From Erythrobacter sp. YJ-T3-07 (GTDB lineage: Bacteria; Pseudomonadota; Alphaproteobacteria; Sphingomonadales; Sphingomonadaceae), in NCBI RefSeq assembly GCF_015999305.1, contig NZ_JAEAGP010000001.1, positions 2,232,001 through 2,296,000 of the forward strand: a stretch of DNA of 64,000 bases, written 5' to 3'. The number at the start of each line of letters is the position of its first letter. Position 1 is the first letter of the stretch. Made by a program: the position numbers and the translations under genes. A model generated the notes under the pieces. The model did no database searches, was not told the DNA's origin, and saw only the letters and a program-made list of their open reading frames with translations. Positions 15,533 through 23,951 of this stretch are shown one piece after another.

Positions 15533-17125
15533 ATGGAAAAGGCAAGCATAATGAACGCCACCACAAGCACTGCATCGCGCCCCGCAGGCAAGCGGACGCG
15601 GCCCCGGCTGCGGCCCATGCTGCTCGGTGCCGCACTGTGCGCCGCACCGCTTTCGATCGTCCCGACGATGGCCGATGCACAATCGGTCGTCCGCCCGACG
15701 CAGGACATCGTCCTGTCGATCGGCAAAGGCGAGCTGATCAATGTGCCCGGATCGATGGCGGACGTGTTCATCGCCAACGATTCGATTGCGGACATTCAGG
15801 TGAAGTCGCAGCGCCAGCTCTACCTGTTCGGCAAGTCGGGCGGTGAGACCACCGTCTATGCCAGCAATGCCGCGGGCGATGTGATCTGGGCCGCCAATGT
15901 GCGGGTCGGCTCCAATATCGGCAGCCTCGACCAGATGCTCGCGCTCGCAATGCCGCAGGCGAAGATCTCCGTCGCCACGATGGGCAGTAACACCGTGCTG
16001 CTGACCGGCACGGTCGCCAACCCGGAAGACGCCGCCGAGGCGGAGCGTCTGGTTTCCGCCTTCCTGGGCGATGAGGCCAATGTTATCGCGCGGCTGACCA
16101 CGGCGACCCCGTTGCAGGTCAACCTTCAGGTCCGCTTCGCAGAGGTCAGCCGGTCGCTGGTCCGCGCGATCGGGGCCAACCTGCTCAGCTCGGATGCCAC
16201 CAACGGCTTCCAGTTCGGGGTCACCCGCGGGCGCACCTTTGCGCCGCAATACACGCCCGGCGGCCCCGTGGGAGTCGGTGTGACCGGCGGTAGCGACGGC
16301 TCGACCGTCATCACCGGCAACGGCACCGGAGCCACGATCGCGGGGCTCGGCAGCCTGTTCGGCATGGACCTTGCGGCAGCGCTCGACCTTGCCGAGACGA
16401 ATGGCCTCGTCAGCACGCTCTCGCAACCCAACCTGACCGCGCTGTCCGGCGAAACCGCAGATTTTCTGGCTGGTGGCGAATTCCCGATCCCGATCAGCCA
16501 GGGGCTCGGTGCGACCTCGGTCGAATACCGCAACTACGGCGTCAAGCTGACCTACACGCCCACGGTGCTGGCCAATGGCCGCATCTCGATCCGGGTGTCG
16601 CCCGAAGTCAGCGAACTGTCTTCGCAAGGCGCGGTCACGCTCGAGGGGACGCAGATCCCTGCGCTGATCACCCGCCGCGCATCGACCACGGTCGAGCTCG
16701 GTTCGGGCCAGAGCTTCATGATCGCCGGGCTGATGACCAACAATTCCCAGAGCACGATCGACAAGGCGCCGGGCCTCGGCGACGTTCCGATCCTGGGCAA
16801 CCTGTTCCGCTCCAACAGCTTCCGCAAGGGCGAGACCGAGCTGGTCATCGTCATCACCCCCTATCTGGTGAAGCCGGTCGACGGCAACGACATCCGCCTG
16901 CCAACCGATGGCTTCAACAGCCCCGACACGCTCAGCCAGCTGGGCTTCAAGGAAACCGTCCCGCAGGGCGGCGTGCCCGGTCGCCCCGGTCCCACCACCA
17001 GCGACCGGCAGTCGCGCGGGCCGCAGATTTCGCAAGGGCAGCAGCCCCGCGAACAGCGCGCCGAACAGACGCGCAAGCGGCAGCGCAGCGCGTCTGCCGC
17101 GCCGGGCTTCAGCCTGAACGATTGA
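15533..17125 (+). CDS. cpaC: secretin CpaC of the Tad pilus
   Basis: CpaC (RcpA) forms the outer-membrane secretin ring through which the pilus passes. The 530-residue product has a signal peptide (to about MADA), an N-terminal BON-like/secretin N region (IVLSIGKGELINVPGSMADVFIANDSIADIQVKSQRQLYLFGKSGGETTVYA) and a C-terminal secretin domain with GQSFMIAGLMTNNSQSTIDKAPGLGDVPILGNLFRS. The tail is Gln/Arg-rich. An ATG six codons in (15551) is an alternative start. Confidence 0.95.
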   Translation: MEKASIMNATTSTASRPAGKRTRPRLRPMLLGAALCAAPLSIVPTMADAQSVVRPTQDIVLSIGKGELINVPGSMADVFIANDSIADIQVKSQRQLYLFGKSGGETTVYASNAAGDVIWAANVRVGSNIGSLDQMLALAMPQAKISVATMGSNTVLLTGTVANPEDAAEAERLVSAFLGDEANVIARLTTATPLQVNLQVRFAEVSRSLVRAIGANLLSSDATNGFQFGVTRGRTFAPQYTPGGPVGVGVTGGSDGSTVITGNGTGATIAGLGSLFGMDLAAALDLAETNGLVSTLSQPNLTALSGETADFLAGGEFPIPISQGLGATSVEYRNYGVKLTYTPTVLANGRISIRVSPEVSELSSQGAVTLEGTQIPALITRRASTTVELGSGQSFMIAGLMTNNSQSTIDKAPGLGDVPILGNLFRSNSFRKGETELVIVITPYLVKPVDGNDIRLPTDGFNSPDTLSQLGFKETVPQGGVPGRPGPTTSDRQSRGPQISQGQQPREQRAEQTRKRQRSASAAPGFSLND

Positions 17126-17139
17126 GAGGACCAGCGACC

Positions 17140-17784
17140 ATGAAACGCAACGCCCGTCTTGCAGCCGCCATGCTCACCTCGGCCCTCGTGCTGGGCCTTG
17201 GCGGCTGCAGCGCACCCGATTTCAACCGCAGCCTCTACAGCCTCAACCAGCCGGTGGTGGAGCGCACGCATTACACGCTCGACGTGGCCGCAGGCCCGGG
17301 CGGGTTGCCGATCCCCGAACAGCGCCGCCTGGCGGGCTGGTTCGAGGCGCTCGATCTGGATTACGGCGATCGCGTCGCGGTCGAGGCGGACACCGCCAGC
17401 CCGGCCACGATCGCGGCGGTTGCGGGAATCGTCGAACGCTACGGCCTGCTGCTGAGCGAGCAGGCCCCGGTGACCGAAGGCTTCGTCGAGCCCGGACGCA
17501 CCCGGGTGGTCGTCACCCGCTCGGTCGCCACCGTGCCGACCTGCCCCGACTGGAGCGACGACGGCGATGGCAATTTCGCCAATGCGACCAGCCGCAATTA
17601 CGGCTGCGCCACCAACAGCAATTACGCGGCGATGGTCGCCAATCCGGAAGACCTCGTGCGGGGCCAGTCCAGCAGGGGCGGCTCCAGCGTCAACGGCTCT
17701 ACCCGCGCGATCGAGGCCTATCGCAGCGGCGGTTCGCCGTCCGCGAGCAGCGCGACCGCAACGGGCTCGGGCAGCCCGGACTGA
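17140..17784 (+). CDS. cpaD: pilus assembly lipoprotein CpaD
   Basis: CpaD is the lipoprotein partner of the secretin CpaC. The start is placed at the ATG at 17140, preceded by GAGAGGA, rather than the TTG at 17122 that overlaps cpaC; this gives 214 residues. The lipobox is LGGC. The middle region has the CpaD pattern LPIPEQRRLAGWFEALDLDYGDRVAVEAD, and VPTCPDWS ... NYGCATNSNYAAMVANPEDLVRGQ is diagnostic. The tail is Ser/Gly-rich. Confidence 0.93.
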   Translation: MKRNARLAAAMLTSALVLGLGGCSAPDFNRSLYSLNQPVVERTHYTLDVAAGPGGLPIPEQRRLAGWFEALDLDYGDRVAVEADTASPATIAAVAGIVERYGLLLSEQAPVTEGFVEPGRTRVVVTRSVATVPTCPDWSDDGDGNFANATSRNYGCATNSNYAAMVANPEDLVRGQSSRGGSSVNGSTRAIEAYRSGGSPSASSATATGSGSPD

Positions 17785-17811
17785 GCCACAGCGATTGAAC
17801 GAGGACACACG

Positions 17812-19119
17812 ATGAACGCTCCGTGGAATTCAGGCATGTCAGGCAATCGCGATCCCTTCGCCGCCTTCCTGTGCGATGACACCGCAATCGATACGCTGCG
17901 GCCAGTCGTCGCCGAACTGGGCTGGGCGCCGGAAAAATGCGCCAAGGGTGGCCTGCGCAATGCGATCCAGTCGCTCGCGGTCTCTGCCAGTCCCAATATT
18001 CTGGTGGTCGATCTTTCCGAATGCAGCGACCCGCTGACCGATATCAATGCGCTCGCCGAAGTCTGCGAGCCCGGTACCGTCGTCATCGCGGTGGGCCAGG
18101 TCAACGATGTGCGTCTCTATCGCGATCTGCTCGCCAGCGGAATTCACGATTATCTGCTCAAGCCGCTCGCCTCGGGCCAGGTGCGTGATGCGCTCAACGA
18201 AGCGCAGGCGGTCTTTTCCGCTCCCAAGGCGGTCGACCCGCAGGCTGCGCGCCGCCATATCTCGACCGCAGTCGTGGGCACACGCGGCGGCGCAGGCGCC
18301 TCCACTATCGCGACCTCGCTCGCGTGGCTGTTCAGCGACGAGCAAAAGCTGCCGACCGCAATGCTCGATCTCGACGTCCATTTCGGGACCGGCGCGCTCA
18401 CGCTCGATCTTGAACCGGGCCGCGGGCTGACCGATGCGATCGACAATCCGGGGCGCATCGACGGCCTGTTCATCGAACGCGCGATGATCCGCGCCAACGA
18501 CAACCTCTCCGTGCTTTCGGCCGAGGCGCCGATCAACTCCCCCCTGATGACCGACGGGGCGGGTTTCGTGCAGCTGGAAGAGGAATTCCGGCAGGCGTTC
18601 GAAATGACCGTGATCGATCTGCCGCGCAACATGCTGATCAACTTCCCCCAGCTGCTGGCGGATGTGAACGTGGTGGCACTGGTGTGCGAATTCACGCTCG
18701 CATCTGCGCGCGACACGATCCGCATTCTCAGCTGGCTGAAGACGCATGCCCCGCACGCCCAGCCGCTGATCCTCGCCAACAAGGTGCAGAACGGACTCAG
18801 CGAAATCACCCGCGGTGATTACGAAGCATCGGTCGAACGCAAGGTCGACTTCGTCATTCCCTACGACCCCAAGGCGGCGATCACTGCCGCCAAGCTGGGC
18901 CAGGCTCTCGTGGAAGCGAACAAGTCGAGCAAGGTCACCGCGCAGCTGCGCAGCGTGGCGGACCGCATCCTCACCGCGAGCGACGAAGACATCGACCCCG
19001 GCGCACCGACCGACAAGAAATCGCTGCTCGGCTCGATCGACCTCAAGAACCTGCTGTCCACTTCGAAGGGCAAGCCCAAGGCGAAATCGAAGAAGGGAGC
19101 TGCGAAGGTCGACGCATAA
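17812..19119 (+). CDS. cpaE: pilus assembly ATPase CpaE (ParA/MinD-like)
   Basis: CpaE localises and helps to assemble Tad pili. It has a receiver-like N-terminal domain (1-140) and a MinD/ParA-like domain with the deviant Walker A VVGTRGGAGASTIA (about 154-167), in which the usual lysines are replaced, as in many CpaE proteins. The Walker B region TAMLDLDVHFGTGALTLDL follows. The tail (last 25 residues) is Lys-rich. It lies 27 nt after cpaD. The next gene is tadB only 59 nt later; the usual cpaF is absent. Confidence 0.93.
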   Translation: MNAPWNSGMSGNRDPFAAFLCDDTAIDTLRPVVAELGWAPEKCAKGGLRNAIQSLAVSASPNILVVDLSECSDPLTDINALAEVCEPGTVVIAVGQVNDVRLYRDLLASGIHDYLLKPLASGQVRDALNEAQAVFSAPKAVDPQAARRHISTAVVGTRGGAGASTIATSLAWLFSDEQKLPTAMLDLDVHFGTGALTLDLEPGRGLTDAIDNPGRIDGLFIERAMIRANDNLSVLSAEAPINSPLMTDGAGFVQLEEEFRQAFEMTVIDLPRNMLINFPQLLADVNVVALVCEFTLASARDTIRILSWLKTHAPHAQPLILANKVQNGLSEITRGDYEASVERKVDFVIPYDPKAAITAAKLGQALVEANKSSKVTAQLRSVADRILTASDEDIDPGAPTDKKSLLGSIDLKNLLSTSKGKPKAKSKKGAAKVDA

Positions 19120-19178
19120 GGGCACGCGCACCCGCAAGGGTCGCGTAACTCCCCGCGCGCGTACGAACGCAAGCCATT

Positions 19179-20150
19179 ATGGACGTCATCCAGCTCTTCA
19201 TTCTGTCGCTGGGCTTTCTGGCCGCGCTCGGCCTGGTGGCCTCCGCTCTGGCCGGTCCATCGACCCGCAAGCAGTTGCAGCGTCGGCTCAGCGGTGTGCG
19301 CACGCGCCATACCGACGATGCGAACGCGCGCGTCGAAAGCCAGATGAAGAAGGCGCTGGCCGCACGTAAGCCGAAGATCCACAAGGCCGCAGGCAACGGC
19401 TCACGCTCGCAGGCGCTCGCTCTTCGCCTGCAGGCGACCGGCATGGGCTGGACCGTCAAGCAATATGTCTATGCCAGCGTCGGCCTGACGGTGATTGTCG
19501 GCCTGATTATCTATCTGCAGACCGGCGTGCCGCTGCTTTCTGCCATTGCCGGTCTGCTGATCGGCGCAGGCGTGCCGCATATGACGGTCGGTTTCTTCAT
19601 GAAACGGCGCACCGCGCAGTTCAACGCGCGCTTCCCCGACGCGATCGACCTGCTGGTTCGCGGCCTGCGATCGGGCCTGCCGGTGACGGAGACGCTGGCG
19701 GTGGTCGCGCAGGAAATCCCCGGCCCGGTCGGGATCGAGTTCAAGGGCATTATCGAGCGGATCAAGATCGGCCGGTCGATGGAAGAAGCGATGCAGGAAA
19801 GCGCCGACCGGCTGGGTATCGCGGAATTCAACTTCTTCGTCATCTCTCTTGCGATCCAGCGGGAGACCGGCGGCAACCTTGCCGAAACGCTCTCCAACCT
19901 CTCCGACGTGCTGCGCAAGCGCGCGCAGATGAAGCTGAAGATCAAGGCGATGAGCTCTGAATCCAAGGCATCGGCCTATATCGTCGGATCGCTGCCGTTT
20001 ATCGTCTTCGCGATGATCTGGTGGGTCAACCCCACCTATCTCGGCGCGTTCTTTATCGACGAGCGGCTGATGATCGCCGGTATCGGCGGACTGATCTGGA
20101 TGAGCCTGGGCGTGTTCATCATGGCCAAGATGGTGAGCTTCGAAATCTGA
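19179..20150 (+). CDS. tadB: Flp pilus inner-membrane platform protein TadB
   Basis: TadB is one of two T2SF-domain proteins that form the inner-membrane platform on which the ATPase acts. The 323-residue product has a membrane helix at the N-terminus, two further helices around 90-125, the T2SF domain (FPDAIDLLVRGLRSGLPVTETLAVVAQEIPGPVG ... FFVISLAIQRETGGNLAETLSNLSDVLRKR) and two C-terminal helices. Its stop overlaps the tadC start (TGATG). Confidence 0.94.
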   Translation: MDVIQLFILSLGFLAALGLVASALAGPSTRKQLQRRLSGVRTRHTDDANARVESQMKKALAARKPKIHKAAGNGSRSQALALRLQATGMGWTVKQYVYASVGLTVIVGLIIYLQTGVPLLSAIAGLLIGAGVPHMTVGFFMKRRTAQFNARFPDAIDLLVRGLRSGLPVTETLAVVAQEIPGPVGIEFKGIIERIKIGRSMEEAMQESADRLGIAEFNFFVISLAIQRETGGNLAETLSNLSDVLRKRAQMKLKIKAMSSESKASAYIVGSLPFIVFAMIWWVNPTYLGAFFIDERLMIAGIGGLIWMSLGVFIMAKMVSFEI

Positions 20151-21178
20151 TGAACGGCGCACTCACCCTTTCCGCCGGCTTCCTGTTCGGCGCTCCTGCA
20201 AACCCCACCCTGATGGGTGTGGACGTGATCGCGGTCGCCACCGTTCTCGCCGGGATCGCGGCAATGGCGGTCATGCTGGCGATCTACGCCGCGGTGACCG
20301 TGCGCGACCCGATGGCGAGGCGGATCAAGGCGCTCAACGAGCGGCGCGACGAGCTCAAGGCAGGGATCGTGCGCGAGAGCGCGCGCAAGCGCAAAAGCCT
20401 GATCCGCCGGACCGAGAAGACCGACAAGGTCAAGGACACGCTGTCCAACTTCAAGGTGCTGCAGCAGAGCCAGCTCGAGGTCGTCCAGCAGAAGCTCGCC
20501 CATGCCGGCATCCGCAACAAGGAATACGCCGTCTACGTGATCGGCGCGCGTGCGGTGCTGCCGATCGTGCTGGGCCTCGTCGCGTTCTACCTTTTCTATC
20601 TGTCCGACATGTTTGCCGACTGGGGCAGCTTCAAGCGGCTCGGTGCGCTCTCGCTCGCGGTCTTCATCGGTTACAAGGGGCCCGAACTCTACATCGCGAA
20701 CAAGGCCAAGAAGCGCACCGACGCGATCCGCAAGGGCCTGCCCGACGCGCTCGACCTGCTGGTGATCTGCGCCGAAGCCGGCCTGACCATCGATTCCGCC
20801 TTCACCCGCGTGGCGAAGGAACTGGGCCGTGCCTATCCCGAACTGGGCGACGAATTCCTGCTCACCTCGATCGAGCTTTCCTTCCTCAACAACCGCAAGA
20901 TGGCGTTCGACAATCTCGCCTACCGGGTCGATCTGGAAGCGGTGAAAGGCGTGGTCACCACCATGATCCAGACAGAGCGCTACGGCACCCCGCTGGCATC
21001 CGCGCTGCGCGTCCTCTCGGCCGAATTCCGCAACGAGCGGATGATGCGCGCAGAGGAGAAGGCCGCGCGCCTGCCTGCGATCATGACCGTGCCGCTGATC
21101 CTGTTCATCCTGCCTACGCTGTTCATCGTCATCCTCGGCCCGGCAGGCTGCTCCATCGCCGACGCGTTTTCGAACTGA
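20150..21178 (+). CDS. tadC: Flp pilus inner-membrane platform protein TadC
   Basis: TadC is the second T2SF platform protein. The start is the ATG at 20150 (MNGALTLSAG), sharing one base with the tadB stop, giving 342 residues. An open frame reaching further upstream is only tadB shadow. The T2SF domain is clear: LPDALDLLVICAEAGLTIDSAFTRVAKELGRAYPELGDEF ... MIQTERYGTPLASALRVLSAEFRNERMMRAEEKAARLPA. It is the last gene of the locus; a hairpin and a long palindrome follow. Confidence 0.94.
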   Translation: MNGALTLSAGFLFGAPANPTLMGVDVIAVATVLAGIAAMAVMLAIYAAVTVRDPMARRIKALNERRDELKAGIVRESARKRKSLIRRTEKTDKVKDTLSNFKVLQQSQLEVVQQKLAHAGIRNKEYAVYVIGARAVLPIVLGLVAFYLFYLSDMFADWGSFKRLGALSLAVFIGYKGPELYIANKAKKRTDAIRKGLPDALDLLVICAEAGLTIDSAFTRVAKELGRAYPELGDEFLLTSIELSFLNNRKMAFDNLAYRVDLEAVKGVVTTMIQTERYGTPLASALRVLSAEFRNERMMRAEEKAARLPAIMTVPLILFILPTLFIVILGPAGCSIADAFSN

Positions 21179-21182
21179 CCTC

Positions 21183-21200
21183 CGGTTCGCTAAAGCGAAC
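21183..21200 (+). terminator. hairpin just after tadC
   Basis: A perfect 8-bp stem GGTTCGCT/AGCGAACC with a 2-nt loop lies 4 nt beyond the tadC stop. There is no T run, so it is a candidate transcript 3' end or RNA stabiliser rather than a proven terminator. Confidence 0.4.
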
Positions 21201-21210
21201 CTCCGGCAGT

Positions 21211-21285
21211 CATCCGCCCACCTCCCCGCCCGGCCACCACGGCTACAACCACAATATGATGGCCGGGCGGGGAGGCGAGCGGATG
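21211..21285. repeat. long imperfect inverted repeat between tadC and mtnP
   Basis: Arms 21211-21236 and 21260-21285 are complementary at 24 of 26 positions, around a 23-nt AT-richer loop. The core of each arm is CCTCCCCGCCCGGCCA or its complement. It sits between convergent genes, where it could end transcription from both sides, or it could be a small mobile or REP-type element. No ORF is inside. Confidence 0.75.
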
Positions 21286-21304
21286 CCGGTCCTAAGCGAC
21301 TACC

Positions 21305-22174
21305 CTACCCAAGCACCCGCCCGGCAATCGCATCGAGCTTTGCCATCAGTGTCTTGTCGCGCATTTCGGGCGCAGTGATGATCGCGTGTTCGAGCGCGGT
21401 GTCCACCGGGCTCGGCGCACGCGTATCGGGCAGCGTCGCGACCAGTTCGTCGAGCATCGCGCGCGCTCGGTCGGCATTGCCTTTGAGCACCGACAGGATA
21501 TCGAACGCCTCGACCCCGGCCTCCTCATCGCGCCAGCTGTCGTAGTCTGTGACCATGCCGATCAGCGCGTAGGGCAGCTCCGCCTCGCGCGCGAGCCGCG
21601 CCTCGGGCATCCCGGTCATCCCGATCACGTCCCCGCCCCAGCCGCGATACATGCGGCTTTCCGCGCGGGTCGAAAACTGTGGGCCTTCCATCGCCACATA
21701 GGTGCCGCCGCGATGGACGGTCGATCCGCTCGATTCCGCCGCATTGGCGACCAGCGCGGCGAGCCGCGGGCAGACCGGATCGGCCAGGGAAACATGCGCC
21801 ACCAGCCCTTCCCCGAAAAAGCTGCTCGCGCGACCGCTGGTCCGGTCGATGAACTGGTCGACGCCCACGAAATGCGTCGGCGCCATCTCCTCGCGCAAGG
21901 AGCCGATTGCGCTGATCGCGATCAGGTCGGTCACGCCGCAGCGCTTCATCACGTCGATATTGGCGCGGTAGTTCACCGTGTCGGGTGACTTCGCGTGCCC
22001 CGCCCCGTGCCGCGCCATGAAGGTCAGCCGCACGTGGCCGACCGTGCCGGTGGTCACCGGGCCGGAAGGTTCGCCGAAGGGCGAGGAGACTTCGATCTGC
22101 TGCTGGTTCTCCAGCTCGATCCCTTCGTAGAGGCCCGAGCCGCCGAGGACTCCGATATGCCAAGCTTCACTCAT
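21305..22174 (-). CDS. mtnP: S-methyl-5'-thioadenosine phosphorylase
   Basis: MtnP splits methylthioadenosine with phosphate to adenine and methylthioribose-1-phosphate, the first step of methionine salvage. The 289-residue product has the purine nucleoside phosphorylase family pattern: GVLGGSGLYEGI, FMARHGAGHAKSPDTVNYRANI, the phosphate/nucleoside-binding GTYVAMEGPQFSTRAES and MTGMPEARLAREAELPYALIGMVTDYD. Its ATG overlaps the enoyl-CoA hydratase stop (ATGA), so the two are cotranscribed. Confidence 0.94.
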   Translation of the reverse strand: MSEAWHIGVLGGSGLYEGIELENQQQIEVSSPFGEPSGPVTTGTVGHVRLTFMARHGAGHAKSPDTVNYRANIDVMKRCGVTDLIAISAIGSLREEMAPTHFVGVDQFIDRTSGRASSFFGEGLVAHVSLADPVCPRLAALVANAAESSGSTVHRGGTYVAMEGPQFSTRAESRMYRGWGGDVIGMTGMPEARLAREAELPYALIGMVTDYDSWRDEEAGVEAFDILSVLKGNADRARAMLDELVATLPDTRAPSPVDTALEHAIITAPEMRDKTLMAKLDAIAGRVLG

Positions 22175-23058
22175 TTATATTCGGGCTCCTGCCACCAGGG
22201 ATAGAAATCGGGCATGTCGGTGCTGACCTTGCCGGTGAATTCGGGCGGGCGCTTTTCGAGGAAGCTGGCGATGCCTTCCTTCGCATCGGCCCCGCGAGAA
22301 AGGCGGTAGATCGTGCGGCTGTCGATCCGGTGCGCCTTCATCGGGTGATCTTCCGCCGAGAGACGCCACAGCATCGCGCGGGTCATCGCGACCGAGATCG
22401 GCGAGGCGTTCTCGGCGATCTCGCTTGCCAGTGCGCGCGCGGCATCCATAAGCTCGCCCTGCGGGTGGACCGAGCGGACCAGCCCCGCGTCGAGTGCTTC
22501 CTGTGCATCGAAGATCCGCCCCGTCATGCACCATTCGAGCGCGGTCGACATGCCGACAAGACGCGGCAGGAACCAGCTGGAGCACGCCTCCGGCGTGATC
22601 CCGCGCTTGGCGAAAACGAAGCCGAACCGCGCATTGTCCGAACACAGCCGCATGTCGAAGGCCAGCTGCATCGTCGCGCCCACGCCCACTGCAACGCCAT
22701 TACACGCGCCGATCAGCGGCTTTTGCGAATTGAACAGGCGCAACACCAGCTGTCCGCCACCATCGCGCACCAGCGGGTCGGACAGATCGTCCACCGTGGT
22801 CGGGTCGGAGAAGACGTGCCCGGGCGTACCGTCCTCCTTCTGCGGGGGCGTCAGGTCGGCGCCTGCGCAAAAGGCCCGCTCGCCCTCGCCCGTCACGATC
22901 ACCGCGCGCACCGCATCGTCAGCATCGGTGATGTCGATCGCCTCGATCAGCTCGCGCATCATGTCGCGCGTGAAGGCGTTCATCTTCTCCGGCCGATGCA
23001 GGGTGATGGTGGCGATGGGCCCGTCGATGGCGAGCTTGATCTGGCTGAAGTCGGTCAT
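22171..23058 (-). CDS. enoyl-CoA hydratase/isomerase family protein
   Basis: A crotonase-fold protein, probably acting in fatty-acid or branched-chain acyl-CoA breakdown. The start at 23058 (MTDFSQIKL) fits the family N-terminus; an in-frame start at 23100 would add 14 residues. Oxyanion-hole segments are AFCAGADL and NGVAVGVGATMQLAFDMRL, and FAKRGITPEACSSWFLPRLVG provides the catalytic loop with a Glu. The product is 295 residues and lies immediately upstream of mtnP. Substrate preference cannot be read. Confidence 0.9.
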   Translation of the reverse strand: MTDFSQIKLAIDGPIATITLHRPEKMNAFTRDMMRELIEAIDITDADDAVRAVIVTGEGERAFCAGADLTPPQKEDGTPGHVFSDPTTVDDLSDPLVRDGGGQLVLRLFNSQKPLIGACNGVAVGVGATMQLAFDMRLCSDNARFGFVFAKRGITPEACSSWFLPRLVGMSTALEWCMTGRIFDAQEALDAGLVRSVHPQGELMDAARALASEIAENASPISVAMTRAMLWRLSAEDHPMKAHRIDSRTIYRLSRGADAKEGIASFLEKRPPEFTGKVSTDMPDFYPWWQEPEYK

Positions 23059-23408
23059 GCCGCCGGACGGTACGCATGGGAGGGCAGATATCAACGCCAA
23101 ACCAGGCAGACGGGGCCAGCCGGAGGGTTTTCGACCGTCGGACAGTGAAGCGCCTCAGCTTTGCCGCTGCAAGCAGGCCGGCACGTATTCATAACGAATT
23201 GACAGTCCAGACTGTCGGCCAACCCTGATGGCAAGGACAAATTCTGGCATCGCGAAATATTCGCAGTCCGTTTCGGACCATTAAAGATCGGCCCAGCACT
23301 GTATTCTCGCGTATAGTTTTTAGATATTTTCTTCTTCAAATACAAAGAACTAACGCTTCTCAAAATGAGATGGCGAAAATTTGCGATAACACACTCGGGA
23401 GAGATTTG
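23059..23408. other. AT-rich leader without a gene, containing clustered inverted repeats
   Basis: This 350-nt stretch between divergent genes has no convincing ORF. It is clearly richer in A/T than its surroundings from about 23190 to 23400. It carries three perfect short inverted repeats within 78 nt: GACAGTC-CA-GACTGTC (23201-23216), GCGAA-ATA-TTCGC (23252-23264) and GTCCG-TTT-CGGAC (23266-23278). A TTGACA at 23199-23204 overlaps the first repeat, but no convincing -10 box was found at the right distance. Confidence 0.6.
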
Positions 23409-23951
23409 ATGACCTATGTTTCCTCTTTTGAAATCCTGGCTGAAAACCTCGTCCCGACAGCTATTATTCCGTCGGGCCCGCAGAACCCTTTCCTGATCCA
23501 GGGTTTCTTCGTCGAGGTGTCGTGTCTTGCCCAGTCGGCCAGATTCAACCTGATCTTTCAGGAGACGACCGATTTCAAACAGGGCCTCGGCCCGAAGGCG
23601 CTGTTTGCGCAAATCATCGATTCCGGCGGTAATGTGAACCCATACAATAACTTCTTCGCCTCGACCGGCCGAGGGTTCCTCAACATCGGCATCGCAAGCG
23701 GGCAGACGCTGATTTTCGGCGTGCAGTGCCTCCCGCAGCTGGTCGGGGCAGACGAAGATGAGAGCCTTCTTCCCCAGGCCGGCACGGGCTGGCGCGGTAC
23801 GGTCCGGCTCGACGGGCCGCCATCGGGCGCCATCATCGCGACCCCGACCCAGCGGCTGGTCTATTACACCGGCCCCAATCCCAAGTCGGATTCGGTCATC
23901 ACTGCATCGGTCTACGGAGTGCCGACCGCATCGGGTGGGACCGTGCTGTGA
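23409..23951 (+). CDS. protein of unknown function, first gene of a three-gene cassette
   Basis: The start at 23409 (MTYVSSFEIL) follows GGGAGAG at good spacing and gives 180 residues; an upstream in-frame ATG at 23370 lacks a ribosome site. I recognise no domain. The sequence alternates short hydrophobic stretches with Gly/Pro/Asn turns (GFFVEVSCLAQSARFNLIFQE, GRGFLNIGIASGQTLIFGVQ), which suggests an all-beta sandwich. There is no signal peptide and no membrane helix. Its stop overlaps the GTG of the next gene (GTGA), so its translation is coupled to that of a GH18-like protein. Confidence 0.75.
   Translation: MTYVSSFEILAENLVPTAIIPSGPQNPFLIQGFFVEVSCLAQSARFNLIFQETTDFKQGLGPKALFAQIIDSGGNVNPYNNFFASTGRGFLNIGIASGQTLIFGVQCLPQLVGADEDESLLPQAGTGWRGTVRLDGPPSGAIIATPTQRLVYYTGPNPKSDSVITASVYGVPTASGGTVL

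Noticed and set aside
15017..17035. 672-codon reverse open frame opposite cpaC
   Set aside because: Arg/Asp/Gly-rich shadow of the clear secretin gene; no ribosome site or domain.
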